Of a stretch of 64,000 bases of DNA, positions 1-8,538 are shown one piece after another. Both the position numbers and the translations under genes were made by a program. Below the pieces are notes generated by a model that searched no databases, had not been told where the DNA came from, and saw only the letters and a program-made list of their open reading frames with translations. The stretch's first letter is position 1; each line of letters begins with the position of its first letter. This stretch comes from Stappia indica (GTDB lineage: Bacteria; Pseudomonadota; Alphaproteobacteria; Rhizobiales; Stappiaceae), in the NCBI RefSeq assembly GCF_001696535.1, contig NZ_MBQE01000001.1, positions 434,001 through 498,000 of the forward strand, written 5' to 3'.

Positions 1-1
1 C

Positions 2-2878
2 ACCACCCGCCGCGCCGCCAAGATGGTGGTGGTCGACATCGACCATCCGGACATCGAGGACTACATCAACTGGAAGGTCCGCGAGGAGCAGAAGGTCGCC
101 GCCCTCGTCACCGGCTCGAAGATCTGCCAGAAGCACCTGACCGCCATCATGAAGGCCTGCGTCAACTGCGAGGCGGACAACGGCGACTGCTTCGATCCGG
201 CCAGGAACCCGGCGCTCAAGCGCGAAATCCGCGCCGCCAAGAAGATGATGGTGCCGGAGAACTACATCCAGCGCGTCATCCAGTTCGCGCGCCAGGGCTT
301 CACCAGGATCGAGTTCCCGACCTACAACACCGACTGGGATTCGGAGGCCTACCTCACGGTTTCCGGCCAGAATTCCAACAACTCGGTGCGCGTGACGGAC
401 GGCTTCCTCACCGCCGTGATGGATGACGGCGACTGGAGCCTGACCGCCCGCAAGGACGGCCGCGTCACCAAGACGCTGAAGGCCCGCGAGCTGTGGGAGC
501 AGATCGGCTACGCCGCCTGGGCCTCGGCCGATCCCGGCATCCAGTACCACACCACCATCAACGACTGGCACACCTGCCCGGCCTCCGGCGAGATCCGTGC
601 GTCGAACCCGTGCTCCGAGTACATGTTCCTCGACGACACGGCCTGCAACCTCGCCTCGCTGAACCTGCTGCAGTTCCGTGAGGCCAACGGCAATTTCGAC
701 GTCGAGTCCTATGAGCACTGCGTCCGCCTGTGGACCGTCGTGCTCGAGGTGTCGGTGCTGATGGCACAGTTCCCGTCCAAGGAGATCGCGGAACTCTCCT
801 ACCGCTACCGTACGCTCGGCCTCGGCTACGCCAATATCGGCGGCCTGCTGATGACCTCTGGCATTCCCTATGACAGCGACGAGGGCCGCGCGATCTGCGG
901 TGCCCTGACCGCGATCATGACCGGCGTCGCCTACGCCACGTCGGCCGAGATGGCCGGCGAACTCGGCCCCTTCCCGGGCTATGCGGACAATGCCCCGCAC
1001 ATGCTGCGCGTCATGCGCAACCACCGCCGCGCTGCTTATGGCGAGGCCTCCGGCTACGAGGGCCTGAGCACCCTGCCCGTGCCGCTCGACCATGCCTCCT
1101 GCTCGCAGCCGATCCTGATCGAGCGGGCAAAGCTGGCCTGGGATCGCGCACTGGAGCTCGGCGAGAAGCACGGCTACCGCAACGCCCAGTCGACGGTCAT
1201 CGCGCCCACCGGCACGATCGGCCTCGTCATGGACTGCGACACGACCGGCATCGAGCCCGACTTCGCGCTGGTGAAGTTCAAGAAGCTGGCCGGCGGCGGC
1301 TACTTCAAGATCATCAACCGCGCGGTGCCGGAAGCCCTCCGCACCCTCGGCTATTCCGAGAGCGAGATCGCCGAGATCGAGGCCTATGCGGTCGGTCACG
1401 GCTCGCTCGACCAGGCGCCGGCGATCAACCCGTCGACGCTTCGCTCGCGCGGCTTCGACGATGAGGCGCTGGCCAAGGTCGCCGGTGCGCTCAAGTCCGC
1501 CTTCGACATCAAGTTCGTGTTCAACCGCTGGACGCTGGGCGACGACTTCCTGACGGGCGCGCTGAAGGTGCCGGCCGAGAAGCTGGACGATCCGGAGTTC
1601 GAGCTGCTGGCGCATCTCGGCTTCTCCCGCCAGGACATCGAGGCCGCCAACACCCATGTCTGCGGTGCCATGACGCTGGAGGGCGCGCCCTTCCTGAAGA
1701 CCGAGCACTACCCGGTCTTCGACTGCGCCAACCCCTGCGGTCGCCTCGGCAAGCGCTTCCTGTCGGTGGAGAGCCACATCCGCATGATGGCGGCGGCCCA
1801 GCCGTTCATCTCCGGCGCGATCTCCAAGACGATCAACATGCCGAACGACGCCACCGTCGCCGACTGCAAGGAGGCCTACCTGCTCTCCTGGCGCCTGGCG
1901 CTGAAGGCCAACGCCCTCTACCGCGACGGCTCAAAGCTGTCGCAGCCGCTGAACTCGCAGTTGCTCGCCGATGCGGACGACGACGAGGAGGATGCGGTCG
2001 AGACGCTGGTCGCCCAGCCGCAGGCCGCGCGCGCCGAGATCGTCGCCGAGAAGATCGTCGAGCGGATCGTCGAGCGTGTGGTTCGCCAGCAGGAGAAGCT
2101 GCCGACCCGCCGCAAGGGCTACACCCAGAAGGCCAAGATCGGCGGGCATACGATCTTCCTGCGCACCGGCGAATACGATGACGGCCGCCTCGGCGAGATC
2201 TTCATCGACATGAACAAGGAAGGCTCGGCCCTGCGCGCCTTCATCAACAACTTCGCCATCTCGGTGTCGCTCGGCCTGCAATACGGCGTGCCGCTGGAGG
2301 AGTATGTCGACGCCTTCATCTTCACCAAGTTCGAGCCGGCGGGCATGGTGCAGGGCAACGACGCGATCAAGAACGCCACCTCGGTGCTCGACTACGTGTT
2401 CCGCGAGCTGGCCGTGTCCTATCTGGACCGCCACGAGCTGGCCCACGTTCCGCCGGAGGTCTTCGGCCAGTCGGCCAAGGCCTCGGCCGAGGCCGAGGAG
2501 CGCGGCGGCAAGGGTCACCAGGGCGTCGTCTCACACGGCCTGATCCGCGGCCAGACCGAGCGCTTCCGCCTTGTCGGCGGCGGCGAGCCGGCCGGCAACC
2601 TGACCAAGGCGATCGCCGCCGAGCTCGGCAATGCGCCGATCGCGCAGACGACGGCGGTGGCTGCCGCCTTCGCCCGCGGCTCGGAAGCGGCCGCCCGGGT
2701 CGAGATCACCACGCCCGCCCCTGCCCAGCAGGCACCGAGCGCGGCCGAGCGGATCGCCCAGGCCCGCATGAAGGGCTACGAAGGCGAGAGCTGCCCGGAA
2801 TGCGCCAACTTCACGATGGTGCGCAACGGCACCTGCCTGAAGTGCGACACCTGCGGCAGCACCAGCGGCTGCAGCTAA
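2..2878 (+). CDS. nrdJ: Vitamin B12-dependent (class II) ribonucleotide reductase, 3' part
   Basis: The reading frame is open from the first bases of the window, so the N-terminal part is missing; the first codons read [18 protein letters not shown], a conserved internal NrdJ segment. Visible features are the NPCSEY and [12 protein letters not shown] active-site region, the [21 protein letters not shown] segment, a TSCPD-type domain after an acidic and [11 protein letters not shown]-rich linker, and a C-terminal tail with paired cysteines (CPEC, CLKCDTC) that in this family re-reduces the active site. It makes deoxyribonucleotides from ribonucleotides with adenosylcobalamin and works with or without oxygen. 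About 958 residues are present of a usual length near 1200. Confidence 0.96.
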   Translation, partial: TTRRAAKMVVVDIDHPDIEDYINWKVREEQKVAALVTGSKICQKHLTAIMKACVNCEADNGDCFDPARNPALKREIRAAKKMMVPENYIQRVIQFARQGFTRIEFPTYNTDWDSEAYLTVSGQNSNNSVRVTDGFLTAVMDDGDWSLTARKDGRVTKTLKARELWEQIGYAAWASADPGIQYHTTINDWHTCPASGEIRASNPCSEYMFLDDTACNLASLNLLQFREANGNFDVESYEHCVRLWTVVLEVSVLMAQFPSKEIAELSYRYRTLGLGYANIGGLLMTSGIPYDSDEGRAICGALTAIMTGVAYATSAEMAGELGPFPGYADNAPHMLRVMRNHRRAAYGEASGYEGLSTLPVPLDHASCSQPILIERAKLAWDRALELGEKHGYRNAQSTVIAPTGTIGLVMDCDTTGIEPDFALVKFKKLAGGGYFKIINRAVPEALRTLGYSESEIAEIEAYAVGHGSLDQAPAINPSTLRSRGFDDEALAKVAGALKSAFDIKFVFNRWTLGDDFLTGALKVPAEKLDDPEFELLAHLGFSRQDIEAANTHVCGAMTLEGAPFLKTEHYPVFDCANPCGRLGKRFLSVESHIRMMAAAQPFISGAISKTINMPNDATVADCKEAYLLSWRLALKANALYRDGSKLSQPLNSQLLADADDDEEDAVETLVAQPQAARAEIVAEKIVERIVERVVRQQEKLPTRRKGYTQKAKIGGHTIFLRTGEYDDGRLGEIFIDMNKEGSALRAFINNFAISVSLGLQYGVPLEEYVDAFIFTKFEPAGMVQGNDAIKNATSVLDYVFRELAVSYLDRHELAHVPPEVFGQSAKASAEAEERGGKGHQGVVSHGLIRGQTERFRLVGGGEPAGNLTKAIAAELGNAPIAQTTAVAAAFARGSEAAARVEITTPAPAQQAPSAAERIAQARMKGYEGESCPECANFTMVRNGTCLKCDTCGSTSGCS

Positions 2879-2914
2879 GGCAAGGGCCGGCTCGCCCGGC
2901 CCGACCAGACAACG

Positions 2915-2946
2915 AGGCCCCGGACATCACCCGATGTCCGGGGCCT
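2915..2946. terminator. Hairpin between nrdJ and hipA
   Basis: A perfect 13-bp stem (AGGCCCCGGACAT, 2915-2927, with ATGTCCGGGGCCT, 2934-2946) encloses a 6-nt loop. It lies 37 bases after the nrdJ stop and just before the convergent hipA stop. The T-tract is poor (TTGTCGTTT), so it may act as a bidirectional terminator or an mRNA 3'-end stabiliser. Confidence 0.7.
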
Positions 2947-2966
2947 TGTCGTTTCCGGGCATGCGT

Positions 2967-4274
2967 TCAACCGAGTTGCCGTATGGTGTCCGAGATGATC
3001 GTGTGGATCACCGCACGGATTGTCCGGGCCTCTGCCGTGATCGATGTCAGGATCCTCGGGTCGTTGGCGTATCGCTCCCGGTCCTTCGCCTCGATCTCAT
3101 CCTGAAGTTCCTGTGCCACGGCCAATATACGGCTGGATTGGAAGGCGAGGATACGTTCGCCAGTCCGGCGAGCGAGCCCGAGAGCTTCGGCTGCATCCAG
3201 AAGCTTTTCACGAGAGATATCCGCGTGCCGGCGGGCACCGAGAACAGGCCATGCAAGAGTGGTCCTGTCGGGCCATCCGGCCTGATCGAAGGCACGGCTG
3301 TCATAGACGGCCGTACACAAAAGGTCGTAATGCGGGGCGAGTTGCACCCCCGCTCCGGATACGAGGAAGCTCAGGTTCTTGAGGTGGGCATCGTCATTGC
3401 CTGTAAGCACGTTGAAGACCAGCCATTCGAACAGTCGGCTGCGGGCAACTGCCGCGCTGCGGCAGTAGTTTGCCAGTTCGGCCAGCCGCTCGATGCTGCC
3501 CTGATGGTATTTGAAGGCGCGGTCGAGATTGAGCAGCTGGCAAGCGTCGACGACATGCAGACGCTCCCAGCCCGTTCCGGTTTTGACGCGGTCGAACCGC
3601 TCGATCACATAGACGGGCTCGGGAATGTAGAGCTTCGTCACGCGCGGCACCTGGAGGCGCATACGTGCTGCAAGCCGCATGACGAAATACTCGTTCGCCA
3701 CTGAATGCGCATAGGCCGGGTCAGGATGATCGGGCTTGAGGATATGTGTCGAAGGCGTCTCGTCGACAGGCTCGAAGAATGCTTCACCGTCGAAATTGAC
3801 CGCTAGCTTGTGCTGCGCGCCAGCGAGCGACATCCGCTTAGGGGCAGCATGGGTGAGCGGCAGCCGCGGCAGGCCGCGGATGCGCACAGACAAGTCCCGG
3901 GAAGTCAGCGGCCGGCGCTCGCCGGTATCTGCCGGCAGGCGTCCCGGCGGCAGGAGCGTTAGCGATCCGACGGATTCCGCCCCATAATGCCCCAAGAGGC
4001 CGAAGGCATCGGCTTCGTCGATCCTCGCATCGCTGGCGAGAAGACTCCTCTGACCTTCTTCCGGAAGCAGATTGTCGAAATACCACTGAACCGGCCGCAG
4101 GCTGGCTCCGTCGGTGATGACGCCACCTTCCGGAGCAAGATGCGGCGAAAGAAAGTAGCTTCCCGGCGACTGCAGCCAGCTTTTCGCATACCGGAACGAC
4201 CACACGCCTCCGGCGTCGACGAGTTCGCCAACCCTAAGCTCGTTGATATAGGCCGCAAGGGAGCGCTCGCTCAT
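2967..4274 (-). CDS. hipA: HipA-type serine/threonine kinase toxin
   Basis: The 435-residue protein matches HipA in length and layout: an N-terminal subdomain beginning MSERSLAAYINELRVG, the SLAGAQHKLAV segment, a nucleotide-binding ILKPDHP region, and the kinase core GNDDAHLKN (catalytic Asp) followed by APHYDLLCT (metal-binding Asp). HipA kinases phosphorylate a translation target, glutamyl-tRNA synthetase in E. coli, and cause growth arrest. The start chosen is an ATG overlapping the hipB stop (ATGA, 4271-4274), implying translational coupling. The frame stays open about 100 codons upstream, but that stretch lies in the hipB shadow and has no HipA features. All key residues look intact, so the toxin is probably active. 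Confidence 0.92.
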   Translation of the reverse strand: MSERSLAAYINELRVGELVDAGGVWSFRYAKSWLQSPGSYFLSPHLAPEGGVITDGASLRPVQWYFDNLLPEEGQRSLLASDARIDEADAFGLLGHYGAESVGSLTLLPPGRLPADTGERRPLTSRDLSVRIRGLPRLPLTHAAPKRMSLAGAQHKLAVNFDGEAFFEPVDETPSTHILKPDHPDPAYAHSVANEYFVMRLAARMRLQVPRVTKLYIPEPVYVIERFDRVKTGTGWERLHVVDACQLLNLDRAFKYHQGSIERLAELANYCRSAAVARSRLFEWLVFNVLTGNDDAHLKNLSFLVSGAGVQLAPHYDLLCTAVYDSRAFDQAGWPDRTTLAWPVLGARRHADISREKLLDAAEALGLARRTGERILAFQSSRILAVAQELQDEIEAKDRERYANDPRILTSITAEARTIRAVIHTIISDTIRQLG

Positions 4275-4531
4275 CGCTTTGCGCTGACCCCGGCCGGCGG
4301 CATCGGGTCGATGTCGACGGGCGTATCCAGCGAGATGCGGATGCCGAGCCCGTCCATGACCTCGAACAGCTTCGCCCAGCTCACTGACGGGTTGCCGCGC
4401 TCGACCTTGGACAGGAAGTTCTCGCTGACGCCGATGCTGCCGGCAGCATCGTCCTGACGCAGGCCCTGCGCCTTGCGGGTTGCACGTATGATGGCACCGA
4501 TATCTTGCGGGCCGTTGACCGGAACTTTCAT
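4271..4531 (-). CDS. hipB: HipB-type helix-turn-helix antitoxin and autorepressor
   Basis: This 86-residue protein carries an HTH_3/XRE fold over roughly residues 8-62 (IGAIIRATRKAQGLRQDDAA, then GVSENFLSKVERGNPSVSW). HipB binds and neutralises HipA, and represses its own operon. I chose the ATG at 4531, preceded by GTGAGG as ribosome-binding site; a GTG at 4543 is possible but falls inside operator 1. hipB is the promoter-proximal gene and its stop overlaps the hipA start. Three palindromes upstream (4538-4654) are likely its operators. Confidence 0.9.
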   Translation of the reverse strand: MKVPVNGPQDIGAIIRATRKAQGLRQDDAAGSIGVSENFLSKVERGNPSVSWAKLFEVMDGLGIRISLDTPVDIDPMPPAGVSAKR

Positions 4532-4537
4532 GAAAAA

Positions 4538-4553
4538 CCTCACGCTCGTGAGG
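4538..4553. promoter_or_regulatory. Putative HipB operator 1
   Basis: CCTCACGCTCGTGAGG is a perfect palindrome with 6-bp arms and a 4-bp spacer, 7 bases upstream of the hipB start. It also contains the hipB ribosome-binding site, so binding could block translation initiation signals or late promoter steps. Confidence 0.65.
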
Positions 4554-4588
4554 ATTTATAGCACACCCCGTTCGCACAGGAAAGAAAT

Positions 4589-4604
4589 CCTCACAAACGT
4601 GCGG
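4589..4604. promoter_or_regulatory. Putative HipB operator 2
   Basis: CCTCACAAACGTGCGG has the same architecture as operator 1 (CCTCAC, 4-bp spacer, GTGCGG, one mismatch) and begins 51 bp further upstream. It is flanked by AT and TT as in the other copies, giving AT-CC(T/G)CAC-N4-(A/G)TG(N)GG-ATT. Confidence 0.6.
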
Positions 4605-4638
4605 ATTTAAGGCCTCCTGCTCTCTCCGCTGCAGAAAT

Positions 4639-4654
4639 CCGCACGATCATGTGG
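4639..4654. promoter_or_regulatory. Putative HipB operator 3
   Basis: CCGCACGATCATGTGG is a third, more degenerate copy of the palindrome, 50 bp upstream of operator 2 and 5 bp past the stop codon of the upstream membrane-protein gene. The near-constant spacing, about five helical turns, puts all sites on roughly the same face of DNA. Confidence 0.55.
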
Positions 4655-4659
4655 ATTCT

Positions 4660-5106
4660 CTATCTGCGCTGCAAGGACACTGCCAGCGGCAGGAAGAGCG
4701 CCGTGAGGAATGCGGCGGCCTGGATAGCGCCATCGGCCTGCGCGAAGCGGGCGAAGTGGCGCGGCACGGAGATGCCGCACAGGAACACCGCCACCAGCGC
4801 ATCGCTGACGACGAGCGCCAGTGCCGTCAGCACGGCGAGCGCGAGGGCACGGCGCGGCGTCAGCAGCCCCCAGGGCATCAATGCGGTGGCAAGCAGCCCG
4901 GCCGAGACCAGCCATATCGCCTCCAGCAGCGCGCCGGCCAGCGGACCGGCGGCCGGATCGACCAGCACCGCGCGGGCCGAACCGGACAGAAGATAGGCGG
5001 CGAGCAGGATCGCGAAGAAGCGGCAGGCGGCAAGGCGCAGCGCGGCACAGGGCGTGATGGCCGGCAGCACGCGGATCGCATCGGAGTCACCGGTAGTGGC
5101 GGTCAT
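4660..5106 (-). CDS. Small four-helix membrane protein coupled to nnrS
   Basis: This 148-residue protein is not one I recognise. It has four hydrophobic segments at about residues 29-48, 57-78, 86-112 and 126-143, with short, arginine-bearing loops. The ATG at 5106 overlaps the stop of the upstream nnrS gene (ATGA), which suggests co-translation and a role linked to NnrS. The frame extends upstream as part of a longer open frame, but that extension is the nnrS shadow. No cofactor motif is obvious; a conserved-looking Cys sits near the end of the third helix. It may be a small NnrS partner in NO stress or copper/haem handling, which is inference from position only. Confidence 0.7.
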   Translation of the reverse strand: MTATTGDSDAIRVLPAITPCAALRLAACRFFAILLAAYLLSGSARAVLVDPAAGPLAGALLEAIWLVSAGLLATALMPWGLLTPRRALALAVLTALALVVSDALVAVFLCGISVPRHFARFAQADGAIQAAAFLTALFLPLAVSLQRR

Positions 5107-6299
5107 GGCCGACGCACCGGCAGGCCCGGCCGCCACAGCAGCATGCGCGCATAGCCGGCGGCAAAGAGCAGATAGGCCAGCGCCCAGAGCAGCGCGGCAC
5201 AGGCGAAGAGGTGCACCATCCAGTCGCCGCCCCAACCTGTCGCATAGGGCGCCAGCACACGGGCCGCCGCGCCGAGCGCGACGAGCGCGTAGATCGCCAC
5301 TTCCAGCCGACCGGCGGCCAGTGGATGGCCGGAATGGCCGCGGCTTGCCCGCGTCATCACCGCCAGCGTCATCATGCCGAAAGTGCCGGCGGTCCACACA
5401 TGGGCGGCGGCGGAAGGCTCCAGCACGCCGGGAAGCAGGATCGACAGGCCCTCCAGCACGAAGCCGAGCGGCACGGTGGCAAAGCCCAGATGCAGGATCA
5501 GCAGCAGCGGATCGCTGCGCGTCGCCAGCCCGCACCAGCGCGACAGGCGCACCCCATTGGCCAGGCCCGCGGCCAACATCAGCAGCGCGGTCGCAAGATG
5601 ATCGGGAACCGCGATCCAGACGGCTAGAGCTGCCGCGGAGACCAGCATGGTCGCCCCGTCAAGCCGCGAGAAACCGGCCGGCAGCGCGAGGGCGCGCCGC
5701 TGCATCAGCCAGTTGCGGGTGAAGGCGGGAATGATCCGCCCTCCGATCAGCATGACGAGAAGGAGCACCACGGCGATCCCGGCGCGCGCGGCATGGTCGG
5801 CAAGGCCGGTCAGCGCAGCTTCCGTGTGGAAGGCTGCGTTGGCAGCGCCGTAGAGCGCCACGATCGCGACGATGCGCAGGTTGCGCAAGTTTCCGCCGGC
5901 GACCACCTCGCGGGCGAAGACGGCGACCAGCGCGAGCGGAAAGGCGAGATCAACGGCCATCGCCGCCCAGGCTCCCGTCAGCGCCGAGAGCGTGACGGCA
6001 ATGCGCCCGGCGAGCCAGACAAGCACGAGCGCAAGCAGCTCGCCGCCGGCGACGGGCGGGCGGCCGGTCCAGTTGGCGACCGCCGTCAGCGCAAAGCCGG
6101 CGATGATCGCCGAGACCCCGCCGAACAGCATGGTGTGGATGTGCCAGTCGCGGGGGGCGAAGGCGGACGGGAGGTCCACATGACCGGAGAGGATCGGGAT
6201 CCAGGCCAGCACCGACAGGGCCATCGACAGCGCGCCGAGGAAGAAGAAGGGGCGAAAGCCCCCGGTCAGCCAATAGGTGTCGCGAAGGGATCTGCTCAT
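5103..6299 (-). CDS. nnrS: NnrS family haem-copper membrane protein (copy 1)
   Basis: The 398-residue protein has about 12 hydrophobic helices and NnrS landmarks: GGFRPFFFLGAL at the N-terminus, DWHIHTMLFGGVSAIIAGF with paired His, and HVWTAGTFGMMTLAVMTRASRGHSG near the C-terminus. NnrS is a haem- and copper-containing inner-membrane protein under NnrR control in Rhodobacter, associated with resistance to nitric oxide and nitrosative stress. It lies downstream of pseudoazurin (91-bp gap containing a hairpin) and overlaps the next membrane gene. A second, divergent copy is at 12248-13465. Confidence 0.9.
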   Translation of the reverse strand: MSRSLRDTYWLTGGFRPFFFLGALSMALSVLAWIPILSGHVDLPSAFAPRDWHIHTMLFGGVSAIIAGFALTAVANWTGRPPVAGGELLALVLVWLAGRIAVTLSALTGAWAAMAVDLAFPLALVAVFAREVVAGGNLRNLRIVAIVALYGAANAAFHTEAALTGLADHAARAGIAVVLLLVMLIGGRIIPAFTRNWLMQRRALALPAGFSRLDGATMLVSAAALAVWIAVPDHLATALLMLAAGLANGVRLSRWCGLATRSDPLLLILHLGFATVPLGFVLEGLSILLPGVLEPSAAAHVWTAGTFGMMTLAVMTRASRGHSGHPLAAGRLEVAIYALVALGAAARVLAPYATGWGGDWMVHLFACAALLWALAYLLFAAGYARMLLWRPGLPVRRP

Positions 6300-6330
6300 G
6301 TCCCGCCTCCTGATACCCCTCCCGTCGAGC

Positions 6331-6362
6331 GGACGGCGCGAAGGGGAAGTCGCGCGCCGTCC
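6331..6362. repeat. Hairpin between pseudoazurin and nnrS
   Basis: GGACGGCGCG (6331-6340) pairs with CGCGCCGTCC (6353-6362) around a 12-nt loop. It has no T-tract on the minus strand, so it is more likely an mRNA stabiliser or partial attenuator between the two genes than a strong terminator. Confidence 0.5.
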
Positions 6363-6389
6363 GGCCCGGCCGTACTTGCCGCCGGCAGC

Positions 6390-6827
6390 TCACAGGCCGC
6401 CGAGCAACTCCGCGAAGACTTTCTTCGCCTTGCCCGGCGTCTTGACCGCCTTGGCGTCGTCCAGGTTCACCGGATCGCCGACGACGACGGCAGCGACCAT
6501 GCCCATGGCGAAATGCGGCTTGCACTTGATCCCGTAGACGCCTTCCTGGGTGAAGGTCACGGAGACGTCCTTGTTCATCTTGCCGGCGAAGGCTTCGGCG
6601 CCCTCGGGCAGCATGCCCGGTACGGTCTCGGCGTTGTGGCTGGGATTGGTGGCGCGGAAATGCACGGTATCGCCGGGAGCGATCCTGATGAGGTCGGGTT
6701 CGAACACCATGACGCCCTTGGCGCCCTTGTTGAGCATCTTCACCTCATGCTCTGCCGCCATGGCGACGGTCCCCGACAAGGCGGCGACGGTGGCAAGAGC
6801 AAGGGCGAACATCCGTGTGCGTTTCAT
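6390..6827 (-). CDS. paz: Pseudoazurin (periplasmic blue copper electron carrier)
   Basis: The 145-residue precursor has a signal peptide (MKRTRMFALALATVAALSGT, cleavage probably after AMA at residue 24) and the cupredoxin fold. Type 1 copper ligands are H64 (PSHNAE), C102, H105 and M110 in KCKPHFAMGM. Pseudoazurin donates electrons to copper nitrite reductase NirK in the periplasm, matching its position in the nir cluster. The ATG at 6827 is preceded by GGAG at a good distance; an in-frame ATG four codons upstream is possible. A TTG-N8-CAA box sits about 61 bp upstream and a 17-bp palindrome lies between the box and the gene. Confidence 0.94.
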   Translation of the reverse strand: MKRTRMFALALATVAALSGTVAMAAEHEVKMLNKGAKGVMVFEPDLIRIAPGDTVHFRATNPSHNAETVPGMLPEGAEAFAGKMNKDVSVTFTQEGVYGIKCKPHFAMGMVAAVVVGDPVNLDDAKAVKTPGKAKKVFAELLGGL

Positions 6828-6843
6828 CTCGGTCTCCATTGAG

Positions 6844-6860
6844 CGGACCACCGTGGTCCG
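6844..6860. promoter_or_regulatory. 17-bp palindrome upstream of pseudoazurin
   Basis: CGGACCACCGTGGTCCG has two perfect 8-bp arms around one central base. It is 17-33 bp upstream of the start codon and 22-51 bp from the NnrR-like box, so it lies about where transcription would start. It could be an operator for another regulator or a 5'-UTR hairpin. Confidence 0.5.
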
Positions 6861-6881
6861 TTGTCTGAAGGAATATCCGTC

Positions 6882-6895
6882 TTGCTGCGCTGCAA
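6882..6895. promoter_or_regulatory. NnrR-type box (TTG-N8-CAA) upstream of pseudoazurin
   Basis: TTGCTGCGCTGCAA matches the TTG-N8-CAA half-site arrangement of Dnr/NnrR-type Crp/Fnr regulators and is itself a near-complete palindrome. Its centre is about 61 bp upstream of the pseudoazurin start. Confidence 0.65.
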
Positions 6896-6923
6896 CGTTG
6901 TGCCAGCGCAAAGTCGGAGAAAC

Positions 6924-8381
6924 TTATGGAATCTTGAAGAAATCCGAGGCCGTGACACTCTCCCCGCTGACCGGGTCGGCAAGGCGGAACGTGATCGGCC
7001 CGGCAGCGGACGGCTCGGCCGCAACGGTCACGCGCAGCCGCCGGCTGCCCCGCTCGTCGAGCAGGACGGCAATGCCCTCGGCCTGCGGATCGGCCGTGCC
7101 GGCCGTGCGCAGTTCGGCATGGCCGGCGGCCTCGCCCTCGATGCCGAGCAGCACGGTGCCCCCTGCCCCGGCAACGTGCGAGACGCGGATCTCGTAGGCG
7201 TTGCGCACCCGCCCGTCGGACAGTTCCACCGCCACCGGATTGCGCTCATGGGCCACGCTGAGCGACAGGGTCGCGCGGGTCGCCACCACGGCGACGATGG
7301 CAACGGCCGTCGCAAGGCCGGCCAGCGCCAGCGCGGCGGTCTTCGCCCGCACCACCCGCACCGGCACCCGGGCCTCGCCCTTGCGGCCGCGCTCGATATT
7401 GGTCCAGCTCTCGTAGTCGATCAGTCCGCGCGGCCGGTCGAGCTTCTGCATGGTCGTGTCGCAGGCATCGACGCACAGGCCGCAATTGATGCAGGCAAGG
7501 TTCGGCCCCTCGCGGATGTCGATGCCCATCGGGCAGACATTGACGCAGGCCATGCAGTCGACGCAGTCGCCGGCCGACAGGCCGCTGGCGCGGGCGGCCG
7601 CCGCCTTCTTGGCCGACATGCGCGCCTCGCCGCGATAGTCGCGATAGGCGACGCCGAAGGCTTCCGCGTCCCAGACGGCGCCCTGCAGGCGCGGCCAGGG
7701 GCACATGTAGGTGCACATCTTCTCGCGGGCGAACCCGGCCAGCGCATAGGTCGTCAGCGTCAGGGTCAGCACCGCGCCATAGGCGACGCTGGAGGCATTG
7801 CCGGTGAAGATGTCGCGCAAAAGGGTCGGCGCGTCGGCGAAATAGAGCGCGAAGGCCCCGCCCGTACCGGCGGCAATCGCCAGCCAGATCACGTGCTTGA
7901 TGCCCTTCCGCAGGGCGCGCGCGGGCGTCATCGGCAGGTAGAGCTGGCGGAGCCGCTCGCGGCGGTCGCCCTCCAGTTGCCGCTCGACCCACAGGAAGAG
8001 ATCCGTCCACACGGTCTGGGGGCAGAAGAAGCCGCACCAGATCCGGCCCGCCACCACATTGGACAGGACCAGAACGATGGTCGCAAGCACCAGCAGGCCG
8101 GTCAGCAGGTAGAGCTCCTGCGGCCGCAGCTCCAGCCCGGCAAGATGGAAGCGCAGCTGCGCCAGATCGAACAGGATCGCCTGGCCGGGCTGGTCGGGGC
8201 CGCGGTCGTAGCGCAGGAACGGCAGCACGTAGTAGAGCGCAAGGCAAAGGCCCACGGCCGCCCATTTCAGCCGGCGGAACCGGCCGCTGACCGACTGCGG
8301 CACGACCGGCTGGCCGGGCCCGATAGCGGGTGCGGCACCAATGCCGGGCTTGCGGTGCAAGGTGGTGGGGTGAAACGTCAT
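6924..8381 (-). CDS. ccoG: CcoG (RdxA/FixG) membrane iron-sulfur protein
   Basis: The 485-residue protein has N-terminal transmembrane helices, the WCGFFCPQTVWTD and MCTYMCPWPRLQG motifs, two ferredoxin-type cysteine sets (CVDCMACVNVCPMG and CINCGLCVDACD), another helix around residue 345 and a C-terminal Ig-like periplasmic domain. CcoG/FixG is normally encoded with ccoNOPQ-HIS and has been linked to cupric reduction in cbb3-oxidase copper-centre assembly. Here it stands alone between nirV and pseudoazurin genes, with its own TTG-N8-CAA box about 116 bp upstream. The start has GGAG at a suitable distance. The context suggests service to copper nitrite reductase or pseudoazurin; this is inference. 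Confidence 0.93.
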   Translation of the reverse strand: MTFHPTTLHRKPGIGAAPAIGPGQPVVPQSVSGRFRRLKWAAVGLCLALYYVLPFLRYDRGPDQPGQAILFDLAQLRFHLAGLELRPQELYLLTGLLVLATIVLVLSNVVAGRIWCGFFCPQTVWTDLFLWVERQLEGDRRERLRQLYLPMTPARALRKGIKHVIWLAIAAGTGGAFALYFADAPTLLRDIFTGNASSVAYGAVLTLTLTTYALAGFAREKMCTYMCPWPRLQGAVWDAEAFGVAYRDYRGEARMSAKKAAAARASGLSAGDCVDCMACVNVCPMGIDIREGPNLACINCGLCVDACDTTMQKLDRPRGLIDYESWTNIERGRKGEARVPVRVVRAKTAALALAGLATAVAIVAVVATRATLSLSVAHERNPVAVELSDGRVRNAYEIRVSHVAGAGGTVLLGIEGEAAGHAELRTAGTADPQAEGIAVLLDERGSRRLRVTVAAEPSAAGPITFRLADPVSGESVTASDFFKIP

Positions 8382-8490
8382 CGCCGGTCTCCGTCCGCCA
8401 GCAAGGGCAAGGGCGTCGCCGGAGCAACCGGTCAGCCCTCCCCTGGCTGCTGGCGACGCCTGACCCTAGGCACCGGGCGGCGAGCGCTCT

Positions 8491-8504
8491 TTGTGCCGGG
8501 ACAA
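8491..8504. promoter_or_regulatory. NnrR-type box upstream of ccoG
   Basis: TTGTGCCGGGACAA fits TTG-N8-CAA. It lies in the 157-bp gap between the small gene ending at 8539 and ccoG, so ccoG probably has its own promoter within the cluster. Confidence 0.6.
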
Positions 8505-8538
8505 AGAACGAAGCGAATTGGCAAGGACCGCGCGAATG

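Noticed and set aside
4275-4577. A 101-residue N-terminal extension of hipA
   Set aside because: The extension lies in another frame over hipB; the ATGA overlap at 4271-4274 and family length support the shorter start.
6331-6362. Intrinsic terminator between pseudoazurin and nnrS
   Set aside because: The hairpin lacks a T-tract in the direction of transcription, so it is listed as a hairpin, not a terminator.
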